NCBI RefSeq assembly: GCF_007990715.1 | Contig: NZ_BJWY01000010.1 | Span: 1-64,000 of the forward strand | Source: Nocardia seriolae NBRC 15557 | GTDB taxonomy: Bacteria; Actinomycetota; Actinomycetes; Mycobacteriales; Mycobacteriaceae | Reading direction: 5' to 3' | Length of the DNA: 64,000 nt | Part shown: one piece after another, positions 44,576 to 53,769 of the stretch | How positions within the stretch are numbered: the stretch's first letter is position 1 | Layout of the letters: every line of letters begins with the position of its first letter | Made by a program: the position numbers and the translations under genes | Notes under the pieces: generated by a model | The model's input: the letters and a program-made list of their open reading frames with translations, nothing else | The model's database searches: none | What the model was told of the DNA's origin: nothing

Positions 44576-45897
44576 ATTCATTCGTTCTGCTCCTGCTGGC
44601 GATCGTCCTGGTCCCGGCGGGCGGTGTGTTCGCGGCGCTGGATTCGGCGCTCAACACCATTTCGCCGGCGCGCGTGGAGGATCTGGTGCGCGCCGAGCGC
44701 ACCGGGGCCGCGCGGCTGGCGCGCATCATCGCCGACCGGCCCCGCTATGTGAATCTCATGGTGCTGCTGCGTCTCACCTGCGAGATCACCGCCACGGTGC
44801 TGCTGGCGGCGGTGCTCATGGACTGGCTGCAGGAAGCCCCGGCGCTGCTGATCACCGCCGCGGTCATGGTGCTGATCGACTACCTGGTGATCGGTGTCGG
44901 GCCGCGCACCCTGGGCCGCCAGCACGCGTATTCGCTGGCGCTGGGCGCGTCGCTGCCCTTGCAGGCCATCGGCTCGCTGCTGGGCCCGATCAGCCGCCTG
45001 CTGATCCTGGTCGGCAACGCCATCACGCCCGGTAAGGGATTCCGCAACGGCCCCTTCGCTTCCGAGATCGAGCTGCGCGAGGTGGTGGATCTGGCCGGGG
45101 AGCGCGGCGTCGTGGACGCCGACGAGCGGCGCATGATCCAGTCGGTGTTCGAACTCGACACCACCCCCGCGCGCGAGGTAATGGTCCCGCGCACCGAGAT
45201 GGTCTGGATCGAGGCGGAAAAGACCGCCGCGCAAGCCATGTCGCTGGCCGTGCGGTCCGGGCACTCGCGAATTCCGGTGGTCGGCGAGAACGTCGACGAC
45301 ATTCTCGGCGTGGTCTATCTGAAAGACCTGGTGCCGTACGCGGATCGGAGTCGCAAGGTGAAGGTGCGGCAGGTCATGCGCCCGGCCGTGTTCATGCCCG
45401 ACTCCAAGCCGCTGGACGCCCTGCTCGACGAGATGCAGCGCCGTCGCAACCACATGGCGCTGCTGGTCGACGAATACGGCGGCATCGCCGGACTGGTCAC
45501 CATCGAGGACATTCTCGAGGAGATCGTGGGCGAGATCGCCGACGAGTACGACAAGGACGAGATCGCCCCGATCGAGAAGATCGGCAGCGGCCGCTACCGG
45601 GTCTCGGCCCGGCTGCCGGTGGACGACCTGGGCGAGCTGTTCGCCATGGAGATCGAGGAGGAGGACGTCGACACCGTGGGCGGCCTGCTCGCGCACGCGC
45701 TCGGCCGCGTCCCGCTGCCCGGCTCCAAGGCCGTCGTGCACGGCCTGCAACTGAAGGGGGAGGGCGGGGCCGACGCCCGGGGGCGCATGCGCATCCACAC
45801 GGTGGTGGTGCGCAAGGCCACCGAGAAGACGAAAACCGAACCCGCGGAACACGAGCCGGTCGGCGGCGCGCACGAGGATGGAGAGGCCGATGATTGA
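44572..45897 (+). CDS. CNNM/CorC-type transmembrane CBS protein
   Basis: 441 residues from GTG 44572. An N-terminal CNNM (DUF21) domain of three or four helices contains the signature [24 protein letters not shown]. Two CBS domains follow ([19 protein letters not shown]..., [46 protein letters not shown]). A CorC/HlyC C-terminal domain ends the fold ([16 protein letters not shown]). The family mediates Mg2+/Co2+ efflux or its control. It corresponds to Rv2366c in the same gene order. The Glu/Lys-rich tail (last 25 residues) is probably disordered. Confidence 0.93.
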   Translation: MNSFVLLLLAIVLVPAGGVFAALDSALNTISPARVEDLVRAERTGAARLARIIADRPRYVNLMVLLRLTCEITATVLLAAVLMDWLQEAPALLITAAVMVLIDYLVIGVGPRTLGRQHAYSLALGASLPLQAIGSLLGPISRLLILVGNAITPGKGFRNGPFASEIELREVVDLAGERGVVDADERRMIQSVFELDTTPAREVMVPRTEMVWIEAEKTAAQAMSLAVRSGHSRIPVVGENVDDILGVVYLKDLVPYADRSRKVKVRQVMRPAVFMPDSKPLDALLDEMQRRRNHMALLVDEYGGIAGLVTIEDILEEIVGEIADEYDKDEIAPIEKIGSGRYRVSARLPVDDLGELFAMEIEEEDVDTVGGLLAHALGRVPLPGSKAVVHGLQLKGEGGADARGRMRIHTVVVRKATEKTKTEPAEHEPVGGAHEDGEADD

Positions 45898-46342
45898 ACT
45901 GGATGCCGAGGACAGCAAGCTGGCGGTCCTGGCCCGTGGCGCCATGGGACGCACCGGCGGCACCGGCGGCGCGGCCGTGCGCGATACCCACGGGCGCACC
46001 TACGCGGCCGGAACGGTGGAGCTGTCGGCGCTGCGGCTGACCGCCCTGCAGGCGGCGGTGGCGGCCGCGATCTCCAGTGGCGCAGAGGGTTTCGAGGCGG
46101 CTGTGGTGGTCGCGGGCAAGCTCTCGGATTACGGCATCGCGGCGGTGCGGGAGGTATCGCCTTCCGCGCGAATCATTTTCAGCGACGTGAAGGGCGCGGT
46201 ATTCGACGTGCTCGACCCCGGCGGGGATTACGGCGTCGAGAACCCCATCTCGGCGCAGGGCCCCGCGGCGGGCGACGCGGCCGGGGAGCGCGCCGTCCCC
46301 GCGGCGCTGGACATCGAGACGGAATCGGAGGTTTTCGAATGA
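45890..46342 (+). CDS. cytidine deaminase-like protein without the zinc motif
   Basis: 150 residues from ATG 45890, overlapping the CNNM gene by 8 bases. The first 110 residues follow the cytidine-deaminase fold ([67 protein letters not shown]). The zinc-binding HAE/CAE and PCxxC signatures are absent: the first aligns with ELSAL and the second with the VSPSARII region. It corresponds to Rv2365c at the same position upstream of era. Catalysis is unlikely; a structural or RNA-related role near Era is possible but unproven. Confidence 0.85.
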   Translation: MIELDAEDSKLAVLARGAMGRTGGTGGAAVRDTHGRTYAAGTVELSALRLTALQAAVAAAISSGAEGFEAAVVVAGKLSDYGIAAVREVSPSARIIFSDVKGAVFDVLDPGGDYGVENPISAQGPAAGDAAGERAVPAALDIETESEVFE

Positions 46343-47304
46343 GCGGCCAGGGCAACAGCGGTGGTGCGAGCGAGGACGAATTCCGTTCCGGCTTCGTCTG
46401 TTTCGTGGGCCGTCCGAACACCGGCAAGTCCACGCTGACCAATGCCATGGTGGGGCAGAAGATCGCCATCACCTCCTCGCGCCCGCAGACCACCCGCCAC
46501 ACCATTCGCGGCATCGTGCACCGCGACCACGCCCAGCTCATCCTGGTCGACACCCCCGGTCTGCACCGCCCGCGCACCCTGCTCGGCCAGCGCCTCAACG
46601 ACCTGGTGCGCGACACGTATTCCGAGGTCGACGTGATCGCCGTCTGCATCCCCGCCGACGAGAAGATCGGCCCCGGCGACCGCTGGATCGTCGAGCAGAT
46701 CAAGACCATGGCCCCCAAGACCACCCTGCTCGGCGTGGTCACCAAGATCGACAAGGTGAGCCGCGACCAGGTCGCCCACCAGCTCATGGCCGTCTCCGCG
46801 CTGCTCGGCCCCGAAGCCGAGGTCGTCCCCGTCTCCGCGGTCAAGGGCGAACAGGTCGAGGTCCTCATCGACGTCATCGCCTCCCAGATGCCCGAGGGCC
46901 CCGCCTTCTACCCCGACGGCGAACTCACCGACGAGCCCGAAGAAGTCCTGATGGCCGAGCTCATCCGCGAGGCGGCCCTGGAAGGCGTCCGCGACGAGCT
47001 CCCGCACTCCCTGGCCGTCGTCATCGAAGAAGTCCTCGAACGCGAGGAGAACGACGCCACCGAATCCGACGGTAGCCGCACCCACGAGGGCATGCTGGAC
47101 GTCCACGCCCTGCTCTACGTCGAACGGCCGAGCCAGAAGGCCATCATCATCGGCAAGGGCGGCTCGCGCCTGAAAGAGGTGGGCACCAACGCCCGCAAGC
47201 AAATCGAGCACATCCTGGGCACCCGCATCTACCTCCACCTCCACGTCAAGGTAGCCAAGGACTGGCAACGCGATCCCAAGCAACTGGGCAAACTGGGCTT
47301 CTGA
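46339..47304 (+). CDS. era: GTPase Era
   Basis: 321 residues from ATG 46339, overlapping the upstream stop by 4 bases. G1 is FVGRPNTGKSTLTNAM, G2 region SSRPQTTRHTIRG, G3 DTPGLHRPRTLLGQRLND, and G4 VTKIDKV. The C-terminal KH domain (HALLYVERPSQKAIIIGKGGSRLKEVGTNARKQIEHILG) binds the 3' end of 16S rRNA. Era supports 30S assembly. It ends at a bidirectional terminator shared with the convergent amidase gene. Confidence 0.97.
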   Translation: MSGQGNSGGASEDEFRSGFVCFVGRPNTGKSTLTNAMVGQKIAITSSRPQTTRHTIRGIVHRDHAQLILVDTPGLHRPRTLLGQRLNDLVRDTYSEVDVIAVCIPADEKIGPGDRWIVEQIKTMAPKTTLLGVVTKIDKVSRDQVAHQLMAVSALLGPEAEVVPVSAVKGEQVEVLIDVIASQMPEGPAFYPDGELTDEPEEVLMAELIREAALEGVRDELPHSLAVVIEEVLEREENDATESDGSRTHEGMLDVHALLYVERPSQKAIIIGKGGSRLKEVGTNARKQIEHILGTRIYLHLHVKVAKDWQRDPKQLGKLGF

Positions 47305-47319
47305 GCCCGCACGGTTCAT

Positions 47320-47366
47320 CGAGTGGCACATCAGCGAGGGTTTTCCCCTTGCCGGTGTGCCACTCG
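47320..47366. terminator. bidirectional terminator between era and the amidase
   Basis: CGAGTGGCACA (47320-47330) pairs perfectly with TGTGCCACTCG (47356-47366). Inside the loop is a nested GAGGG-TTTT-CCCCTT fold. It separates the stops of two convergent genes (47304 and 47372). Confidence 0.75.
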
Positions 47367-47371
47367 GCGTT

Positions 47372-48787
47372 TCAGGGCTGCGACCAGTAGGGGGTGGGGC
47401 GGGAGTTGTGCCAGGCGAGTTCGGATTCCAGTTGGGTGGCGACGGAGACCAGGAGGGGTTCGGAGTTGGCGGGGCCCATGAGTTGGGAGCCGACGGGGAG
47501 GCCGGAATCGGTGAAGCCGGAGGGGATGTTGACGGCGGGCCAGCCCAGGACGTTCCAGGGCCAGGTGTAAGGGCAAGCGGCGGTGATCAGTTCGTCGGTG
47601 GCCCAGTTGCCGATGTTGTCGATTTCGTGGACGCCGGGCGGTGGGGTGGCGGTGGTGGGGGCCAGGACCAGGTCGAAATCGTTGAAGATGCGGCCGATTC
47701 GCAGGCGCAGCAACGGTTCTGCCCGGCGGGCGGCGAACAGCAGGGGGGAGAGCAGGCGGCCGACGGTGGCGTTGTGGGTGGTCCGAGGGTCCACCTGTGC
47801 GCCCGGAAGACGTCGCAGGGCCTGGTTGACGCCGGTCAGGGACCTGGGGAGGAAGGTCGCGCCGGCCAGGACGCCGTAGTGGATGTCGGCGATGACGACC
47901 TCGTGGCCGAGGCCGCGGAGGGCGGCGGCGGTGGCGTGGACGCGGGCCTCGACCTCGCGGTCGAGTTCGGTTCTGGTGGCGGTGAACGGGATTCGCAGGG
48001 AGAGGGCGATGCGCAGGCGGCCGGGATCGCGGCCGACGGCGTCGGAGACGCGCAGGGCGGGCGGGGTGTGGCGGTCGCCGGGGTGGGGGCCGGCGGCGGC
48101 GTCGAGGAGGAGGGCGGCGTCGGCGACCGTGCGGGCCAGCGGGCCGTTGACGGTCAAGCCGTGGAACGCTTCCGGCAGGGGCCAGGTGGAGATGCGACCG
48201 CGCTGGGGCTTGATGCCGACCAGGTTGTTCCAGGCGGCGGGGATGCGCACCGAGCCCGCGCCGTCGGAACCCAGTGCGGCGGGCACCAATCCGGCCGCGA
48301 CGGCCGCACCCGAGCCGCCCGAGGAGCCGCCGGGGGTGTGGTCGGCGCTCCACGGATTCCTGGTGTGGCCGAAGGCGTCTCCGCTGGTGAACGGGAGCTG
48401 ACCGAGCTCGCAGGTATTGGTCTTGCCGACGATCACGGCACCGGCTGTGCGCAGTCGCCGGACCGCTTCCGCGTCCTCGGTTTTCGCGGGGAAGTCGCCG
48501 CCGCAGCCGAAAGCCGTAGGGGTACCGGCCAGATCGGTGTCGTCCTTGATGGCCAGGGGCACTCCGAGCAGTGGGGCGCGTTCTCCGGCGGCGAGTTTCG
48601 CGTCGGCCGCGGCCGCCTCGGCGAGGGCCTCGGTGCGGCGCACGATTCGGAAGGCATTGAGCGCGTCCTGGCTCGCCTCGATCCGATCCAGCACGGCCGT
48701 GGTCGCTTCGACCGAGGTGAGTGTGCCGTTCGCCAGTGCCGCGGCGAGTTCCGCCAGGCCGAGCTCGCCAATCGACGCCATCGTCAT
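47372..48787 (-). CDS. amiA2: amidase-signature hydrolase (AmiA2-like)
   Basis: 471 residues from ATG 48787 (MTMASIGELGL; MASIG at 48781 is an alternative). The Ser-cisSer-Lys triad is visible: Lys in GVPLAIKDDTDL near residue 80, and the Ser pair in HTPGGSSGGSGAAVAAGL near 155-180, with GSDGAGSVRIPAAWNNLVGIKP. It hydrolyses carboxylic amides; the natural substrate is unknown. It lies on the strand opposite to era and recO, exactly as amiA2 (Rv2363) does in M. tuberculosis. Confidence 0.92.
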   Translation of the reverse strand: MTMASIGELGLAELAAALANGTLTSVEATTAVLDRIEASQDALNAFRIVRRTEALAEAAAADAKLAAGERAPLLGVPLAIKDDTDLAGTPTAFGCGGDFPAKTEDAEAVRRLRTAGAVIVGKTNTCELGQLPFTSGDAFGHTRNPWSADHTPGGSSGGSGAAVAAGLVPAALGSDGAGSVRIPAAWNNLVGIKPQRGRISTWPLPEAFHGLTVNGPLARTVADAALLLDAAAGPHPGDRHTPPALRVSDAVGRDPGRLRIALSLRIPFTATRTELDREVEARVHATAAALRGLGHEVVIADIHYGVLAGATFLPRSLTGVNQALRRLPGAQVDPRTTHNATVGRLLSPLLFAARRAEPLLRLRIGRIFNDFDLVLAPTTATPPPGVHEIDNIGNWATDELITAACPYTWPWNVLGWPAVNIPSGFTDSGLPVGSQLMGPANSEPLLVSVATQLESELAWHNSRPTPYWSQP

Positions 48788-49277
48788 GTGAATCCCGTCT
48801 CTTCCGTACCCGCGAGTAACGTAGCGCGAGTCTGGTCACAGGTCCAACGTTCGTCGTATGGATCACCGTCGTGAGGTCCGGAGCCCGGCCCACCCCTCCC
48901 GGGCCGGACGCCGGGCCGCACGACGCTCTACCCGGCGCGCCGGGCCCGGCACGCCGGGATCGGGCTCGCGTGGAGAAAGGCTGACGGATCGGCTGAGCCG
49001 GACGGGACTGTCGCGCAAGGACTGCCGAGTCGGCGGGCGATCCGGGCGGAGCGGGGACCGGACGATGCGGCCGCCCAGCGTGAACCGGCGGCGGGCGTCT
49101 GGCGGCTCATGGGTCCTCCTCCGAGGCGGTTGGTCCGGGTCCGCCGAGTCGTGCCCGGCCTTCCCGATTCGCCGCCAGCATGGAATTCGCGGCCAACCGC
49201 ACGCCAACGAACCACTAATCGGCACACGCCCGGCGACTCGTCACCGCCCGGTCGGTCCCGCATGCGAGACTGTTGCG
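48788..49277. other. intergenic region amiA2-recO, nothing recognised
   Basis: This 490-base divergent spacer is GC-rich. The short open frames in it are Arg/Pro/Gly-rich and unlike real proteins. It must carry promoters for the amidase and for the recO operon, but I cannot place them by eye. Confidence 0.4.
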
Positions 49278-50051
49278 GTGCGGTTGTATCGGGATCATGC
49301 GGTGGTGCTGCGCCAGCACAAGCTGGGCGAGGCGGACCGCATCGTCACGCTGCTGACCCGCCAGCACGGGCTGGTTCGCGCGGTCGCCAAGGGGGTGCGG
49401 CGGACCCGGTCCAAATTCGGCGCTCGGCTCGAACCTTTCGCGTATGTGGATGTGCAGCTGCATCCGGGGCGCAATCTCGACACCGTCACCCAGGTGCACA
49501 CCGTGGAGACCTTCGCCGCCGATATCGTCGCCGACTACGGCCGCTACACCACCGCCTGCGCGGTGCTCGAGACCGCCGAGCGGCTGGCGGGCGAGGAGGG
49601 CGCACCGGCCGCCCGGCTGCACACCCTCACCGCGGGCGCGCTGCGCGCCATCGCGCTGGGCCGCCGCCCCCACGAACTGATCCTCGACGCGTTCCTGTTG
49701 CGCGCCATGGGTTTCGCGGGCTGGGCCCCGGCCCTCGACGACTGCGCCCGCTGCGCCACCCCCGGCCCGCACCGCGCCTTCCACGTCGCCGCGGGCGGCG
49801 CGGTCTGCGTCCACTGCCGCCCACCCGGTGCGGCCACCCCCATGCTCGGCGTCCTCGACCACCTCAGCGCCCTCAACCGCGGCGACTGGACCGGCGTCGA
49901 CGCCATCCCCGACACCATGCGCCGCCAGGCCAGCGGCCTCATCGCCGCCCACCTGCAATGGCACCTCGAACGCCAATTGCGCACCCTCCCACTCATCGAA
50001 CGCACCCGCCCGCACGAGGCCATCGAGCGCGCTGAAGCCGCGATCGGCTGA
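49278..50051 (+). CDS. recO: DNA repair protein RecO
   Basis: 257 residues from GTG 49278. The N-terminal OB fold reads RLYRDHAVVLRQHKLGEADRIVTLLTRQHGLVRAVAKGVRRTRSKFGARLEPF. Downstream is a helical region with a zinc site formed by CARC (near 160) and CVHC (near 184). RecO works with RecR to load RecA on SSB-coated gaps. The long frame running in from upstream lacks conservation before this GTG, so I choose 49278. Corresponds to Rv2362c. Confidence 0.95.
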   Translation: MRLYRDHAVVLRQHKLGEADRIVTLLTRQHGLVRAVAKGVRRTRSKFGARLEPFAYVDVQLHPGRNLDTVTQVHTVETFAADIVADYGRYTTACAVLETAERLAGEEGAPAARLHTLTAGALRAIALGRRPHELILDAFLLRAMGFAGWAPALDDCARCATPGPHRAFHVAAGGAVCVHCRPPGAATPMLGVLDHLSALNRGDWTGVDAIPDTMRRQASGLIAAHLQWHLERQLRTLPLIERTRPHEAIERAEAAIG

Positions 50052-50159
50052 CCCGGGCCGCCACCGAATCGCGCGCCGGTCGGTCGCTCCGTAGCGGAAA
50101 TGTGGGGGTTCCGGGGGAATGGTGTGGGTGTCGTCCGGGCATTCGGCGCGTCGGGCAGG

Positions 50160-50987
50160 ATGGTGGGCGTGATCGGTAACCGGAAGTCATCGACTGAGCA
50201 ACTCGGGTCTTCGACTGGGCAGCGTGTTGTGCGGCCGCCGTCGCCGCATCCGTCGGGGGCCGTGCCGCCCGCGATTCCGGCGGAGTTCGTGCCCCGGCAC
50301 GTGGCGCTGGTGATGGATGGCAACGGGCGGTGGGCGCAGGAGCGCGGGCTGCCGCGCACGGCGGGGCACGAGCGTGGCGAGGCGGTGCTCATGGATACCG
50401 TCGAGGGCTGCATCGAGATGGGCGTGAAATGGCTGTCGGCCTATGCCTTCTCCACCGAGAACTGGAAGCGCAGCCCGGACGAGGTGCGCTTCCTGATGGG
50501 CTTCAACCGCGATGTGATCCGCCGCCGCCGTGACGAGATGCACGAGATGGGGGTGCGGGTGCGCTGGGCGGGGCGGCGACCGCGCCTGTGGCGCAGCGTG
50601 ATCAAGGAATTGGAGATCGCCGAGGAGCTGACGCAGGACAATACGGTGATGACCCTCACCATGTGCGTCAACTACGGTGGCCGCGCCGAGATCGCCGATG
50701 CCGCACGGGAAATCGGACGCCGGGTGGCCGCCGGGGAACTCGACCCGGAGAAGATCACCGAGGCGACCGTCGCCCGCTACCTCGACGAACCCGACATGCC
50801 GGACGTGGACCTGTTCCTACGTCCCTCCGGCGAACTGCGCAGCTCCAACTTCCTGATCTGGCAGGCCGCGTACGCCGAATTCGTCTTCCAGGAAACCCTT
50901 TTCCCCGATTTCGATCGCCGCAACCTCTGGGACGCCTGCCTGGAGTACGCCAAGCGCGATCGCCGCTTCGGAGGTGTGAAGAAGTGA
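50160..50987 (+). CDS. uppS: isoprenyl (decaprenyl) diphosphate synthase
   Basis: About 275 residues from ATG 50160 (GTG 50169 also possible). It is a cis-prenyltransferase with [18 protein letters not shown] near residue 50, the flexible-loop region [31 protein letters not shown], and [25 protein letters not shown]. It condenses isopentenyl diphosphate in Z configuration to make the C50 polyprenyl carrier used for cell-wall synthesis. It matches Rv2361c in position and in its long N-terminus. The next gene overlaps its stop by 4 bases. Confidence 0.95.
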   Translation: MVGVIGNRKSSTEQLGSSTGQRVVRPPSPHPSGAVPPAIPAEFVPRHVALVMDGNGRWAQERGLPRTAGHERGEAVLMDTVEGCIEMGVKWLSAYAFSTENWKRSPDEVRFLMGFNRDVIRRRRDEMHEMGVRVRWAGRRPRLWRSVIKELEIAEELTQDNTVMTLTMCVNYGGRAEIADAAREIGRRVAAGELDPEKITEATVARYLDEPDMPDVDLFLRPSGELRSSNFLIWQAAYAEFVFQETLFPDFDRRNLWDACLEYAKRDRRFGGVKK

Positions 50988-51391
50988 CCGACCAGCTCAC
51001 CCCCGCCGAGGAGCTCCAGCTCCGCGCCAAGACCCTGCTCAAGCGCTACGGCGTCGACGTCCGCGAGGAGGAGGGTGCACTCGGCTTCGAATACGAGGGC
51101 GCGCTGTGCTCGCTGCGCGGCGTCAACCTGTCGCCCGGCCTGGACGTCCTGGCCCTCATGTGCATCCTGGCCTGGGACCGCCCGATCAAACCCCAACTCC
51201 ACAAGCGCGTCGCCGAGCGCAACGCCGCCCTGCAGTTCGGCACCCTCACCGTCATCTCTCGCGAGAAGCAGGCCGACGTCATCCTCCGCTACACCTTCCC
51301 CGCCGCGGGCCTCGAGGACGAACCTCTGGCCACCATCCTGCTGCTCACCCTCTCCGGTGCGAGCCGAGCGCGACAAGGCTTGCTGCCCTAG
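50984..51391 (+). CDS. YbjN/type III chaperone-like small protein
   Basis: 135 residues from GTG 50984, translationally coupled to uppS. The sequence ([56 protein letters not shown]...[12 protein letters not shown]) has the alternating strand and helix pattern of YbjN-like proteins. It fits the position of Rv2360c. No catalytic motif, signal or membrane segment is present. Function unknown. Confidence 0.75.
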   Translation: MTDQLTPAEELQLRAKTLLKRYGVDVREEEGALGFEYEGALCSLRGVNLSPGLDVLALMCILAWDRPIKPQLHKRVAERNAALQFGTLTVISREKQADVILRYTFPAAGLEDEPLATILLLTLSGASRARQGLLP

Positions 51392-51417
51392 GTGATTGGA
51401 CCCGGGTCTCACCCGCA

Positions 51418-51442
51418 ATCCCGGCGTGTTCTCGGCCGGGAT
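51418..51442. terminator. possible hairpin after the uppS operon
   Basis: ATCCCGGC (51418-51425) and GCCGGGAT (51435-51442) form an 8-bp stem with a 9-base loop in the spacer between two convergent genes. Confidence 0.4.
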
Positions 51443-51536
51443 CCGGCCACGAGGGCGGATTCCGGCCACGAGCATGCCGGGGAATGACGAGGGGCCGTGG
51501 CCGGTGTCCCGGGGCACTGCGTTCGCCGAATTGTGT

Positions 51537-52163
51537 TCAGGCGCGGGTGGATTCGGTGGTGGCGGCGCGGCGGTAGTCGGGGAGGATCTGGGTGATGCCG
51601 CGGGCGAAGGTTTCGGGGTCGGCGTCGCCGAGGATGAGGTGCTGGAGGATGAAGCCGGGGAGTAGGCCGAGGAAGATCTTGGCCACGGCGTCGGTGTCGG
51701 CGTCCGGGGGGAGCCAGCCGGCGTCGCGCATGCGGTTGGCGTAGTCGAACCAGAGGCGGCGGATGCCGAGGATATTGGTGCGGACGTAGTCGGCGATATT
51801 GGCGTCGGTGAGGGCCAGGGCCCACGCCTGCGGGATGATGCGGACCGGGCCGCCGGGGGCGCTGAGGCGCATGATGGCCTCGCTCATGATGCGGACCAGG
51901 TCCGGGGGAGTGGGCAGCGGGTCACTGTAGACGGCCTCGCTGAGGGTGGCGCGCAGGTCGACGGTGGCCTCGGTGGTGAGGGCCGCGATGATGTCGTTCT
52001 TGGACTTGAAATACCGGTAGACCGCGCCCGCCGAGAGGCCGGATTCGGCGAAGACGTCCTGCATGGTGGTGGCGTGCAGGCCCTTGCGGGCGAAGCAGGT
52101 CTGGGCGGCGTCGAGGATCTGCTGCCTGCGGCGTTCCAGGTGTTCCTCGCTGACTCTGGGCAT
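51537..52163 (-). CDS. TetR-family transcriptional regulator
   Basis: 208 residues from ATG 52163. The N-terminal helix-turn-helix is RRRQQILDAAQTCFARKGLHATTMQDVFAESGLSAGAVYRYFKSKNDII. The ligand domain is helical (IIPQAWALALTDANIADYVRTNILGIRRLW, LGLLPGFILQHLI). It is divergent from the membrane-protein gene at 52268 and very likely represses it and itself through the palindromes in the 104-base spacer. This pair is an insert relative to the M. tuberculosis gene order. Confidence 0.92.
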   Translation of the reverse strand: MPRVSEEHLERRRQQILDAAQTCFARKGLHATTMQDVFAESGLSAGAVYRYFKSKNDIIAALTTEATVDLRATLSEAVYSDPLPTPPDLVRIMSEAIMRLSAPGGPVRIIPQAWALALTDANIADYVRTNILGIRRLWFDYANRMRDAGWLPPDADTDAVAKIFLGLLPGFILQHLILGDADPETFARGITQILPDYRRAATTESTRA

Positions 52164-52176
52164 GCGCCCAAAGTAA

Positions 52177-52221
52177 AACGAATATCCGTTCTTGACAAGG
52201 TGACAGCCGGATGTCAGCCTT
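52177..52221. promoter_or_regulatory. candidate TetR operators in the divergent spacer
   Basis: Two dyads lie between the divergent genes. AACGAATATCCGTT (52177-52190) is symmetric apart from one base pair. AAGGTGACA...TGTCAGCCTT (52197-52221) is an imperfect longer palindrome. A TTGACA at 52192-52197 sits between them and could be a -35 box for the plus-strand gene, which would let a bound TetR protein block transcription. Confidence 0.5.
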
Positions 52222-52267
52222 GTCCCAACAAAAAAGAACGAACCTTCGCTTTCTTTGGAAGAGTGCT

Positions 52268-53293
52268 ATGAACGCCACGCTTGCCCCCTCCGGCACTACT
52301 CGTCCCGTCACCGGCCCCCAAATCCCCAAGGCCTTCCGGATCGCCCTCGCGATAGGGTTCGCCGCGGCGGCCATCCAGGCCCTCATGCTCATCGCCTTCG
52401 CGTGGCCCGCCACCCGCATCGCGCCCCGTGATCTCCCCATCGCGATTACCGGCCCGCAGGCCACCGCGGTCGCCCAGCAGTTGAACGCCCGGGAGCCCGG
52501 CGGCTTCGACATCCGCACCGTCGCAGACGAATCCGCCGCCCGTGACGCCATCGCGCACCGGGATGTATACGGGGCCATACTCACCGAGGGAAGTCCCCGC
52601 GTGCTGATCGCCTCGGCCGCGAGTCCGATTGTGGCCCAGCAGCTCACGGGTTTCGCGCAACAGTTGAACGGCGCGCAGGACGCACCCGTGCAGGACGTGA
52701 TCGCCGCCGATCCGCACGATCCGCGCGGAACCGGTTTCGGCGCAATGGTTCTCCCGCTGGTCATGTCCGGTCTGGCCGGGGGAGTGCTGCTGACACTACT
52801 GGTCCCGTCGCTGCGGGCACGCGCCCTCGGCCTGGCCACCTTCGCGATCGCCGGTGGGCTGCTGAGCATGTCGATCGTGCAGGGCTGGCTGCACCTGCTG
52901 CCCGGCGGGTACCTGACGATGGCCTCGATCAGCGGCCTGGTCTCTTTCGCGGTCGCTGGGACCGTGGCCGGGTTGGCGGCCGCCATCGGCCAGCCGGGCA
53001 TCGGGATCGCCGCCCTCACCATGCTGCTGGTCGGAAACCCCTTCTCTGGAGCCACTTCCGCCCCGCAACTGCTGCCCAAGCCGTGGGGCACGATCGGGCA
53101 GCTGCTCCCGCCCGGTGCGGCCGCGACCCTGCTGCGCTCGGTCGCCTTCTTCGGTGACGCCTCGATCGCCGGTCCGCTGGCGGTCCTGCTGGGCTGGGCC
53201 GCGGTCGCTGTCATCCTGCTCGGCATCGGCATCGCGCGCACCTCGGGCGCGACCGTCGCCGAACCGATCGTCGAGCCGGTTCCCGCCGTCTGA
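52268..53293 (+). CDS. membrane protein, ABC-2/YhgE-Pip-like
   Basis: 341 residues from ATG 52268. One N-terminal transmembrane helix (FRIALAIGFAAAAIQALMLIAFAWP) is followed by an external domain of about 130 residues (IAITGPQATAVAQQLNAREPGGFDIRTVADESAARDAI...). A set of five or six helices makes up the C-terminal half. The layout of one helix, an extracytoplasmic domain with RDVYGAI, then a helix bundle is typical of ABC-2-type/YhgE membrane proteins. No ATPase gene is adjacent. It may be an efflux component controlled by the divergent TetR gene; substrate unknown. Confidence 0.75.
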   Translation: MNATLAPSGTTRPVTGPQIPKAFRIALAIGFAAAAIQALMLIAFAWPATRIAPRDLPIAITGPQATAVAQQLNAREPGGFDIRTVADESAARDAIAHRDVYGAILTEGSPRVLIASAASPIVAQQLTGFAQQLNGAQDAPVQDVIAADPHDPRGTGFGAMVLPLVMSGLAGGVLLTLLVPSLRARALGLATFAIAGGLLSMSIVQGWLHLLPGGYLTMASISGLVSFAVAGTVAGLAAAIGQPGIGIAALTMLLVGNPFSGATSAPQLLPKPWGTIGQLLPPGAAATLLRSVAFFGDASIAGPLAVLLGWAAVAVILLGIGIARTSGATVAEPIVEPVPAV

Positions 53294-53308
53294 CGGCTCG
53301 CCGAAAAG

Positions 53309-53343
53309 CCGCGTGCCCCGGTGAATTTCACCGGGGCACGCGG
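53309..53343. terminator. perfect 17-bp bidirectional terminator
   Basis: CCGCGTGCCCCGGTGAA (53309-53325) and TTCACCGGGGCACGCGG (53327-53343) are exact reverse complements around one base. The hairpin lies between the convergent stops at 53293 and 53353. Confidence 0.85.
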
Positions 53344-53352
53344 TCGTCGTGC

Positions 53353-53766
53353 TCAGCTCTTGGCTTCGGAGCAGCTCTGGCAGGTGCCGAAGATCTCCAT
53401 GGTGTGGCTGATGTCGGTGAATCCGTGCTCGGTGGCGATCGAATCCGCCCAGGCCTCCACCGTCGGCCCCTCCACCTCGACGGTGCGGCCGCAGCGGCGG
53501 CAGACCAGGTGGTGGTGATGGCCGCTGGAGCACTGGCGGTACACCGATTCGCCGGTGTCGGTGCGCAATACGTCGACCAGCCCGGCGTCGGCGAGGGATT
53601 GCAGGGTGCGGTAGACGGTGGTCAGGCCGATGCCCTCACCGCGCTTGCGCAGTTCGTCGTGCAGCTCCTGCGCGGAGCGGAATTCGTCGATGTCGGCCAG
53701 CAGGGCGGCGATGGCGCTGCGCTGGCGGGTGCTGCGGACCCCGACGGTCTTCTCTGTGGTTCCCAC
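53353..53766 (-). CDS. zur: zinc uptake regulator, Fur family (FurB)
   Basis: 137 residues from ATG 53766. The DNA-binding half reads RSTRQRSAIAALLADIDEFRSAQELHDELRKRGEGIGLTTVYRTLQSLADAGLVDVL. The metal half has SSGHHHHLVCRRCGRTVEVEG (regulatory His plus CxxC) and a second CxxC, GTCQSC, near the end. Zn-loaded Zur represses zinc uptake genes. It follows smtB by 3 bases, the arrangement of Rv2358-Rv2359 in M. tuberculosis, where SmtB controls zur expression. Confidence 0.94.
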   Translation of the reverse strand: MGTTEKTVGVRSTRQRSAIAALLADIDEFRSAQELHDELRKRGEGIGLTTVYRTLQSLADAGLVDVLRTDTGESVYRQCSSGHHHHLVCRRCGRTVEVEGPTVEAWADSIATEHGFTDISHTMEIFGTCQSCSEAKS

Positions 53767-53769
53767 GGT

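Noticed and set aside
48863-49225. Minus-strand 120-codon frame between amiA2 and recO
   Set aside because: Arg/Pro-rich, no ribosome-binding site, overlaps the promoter region.
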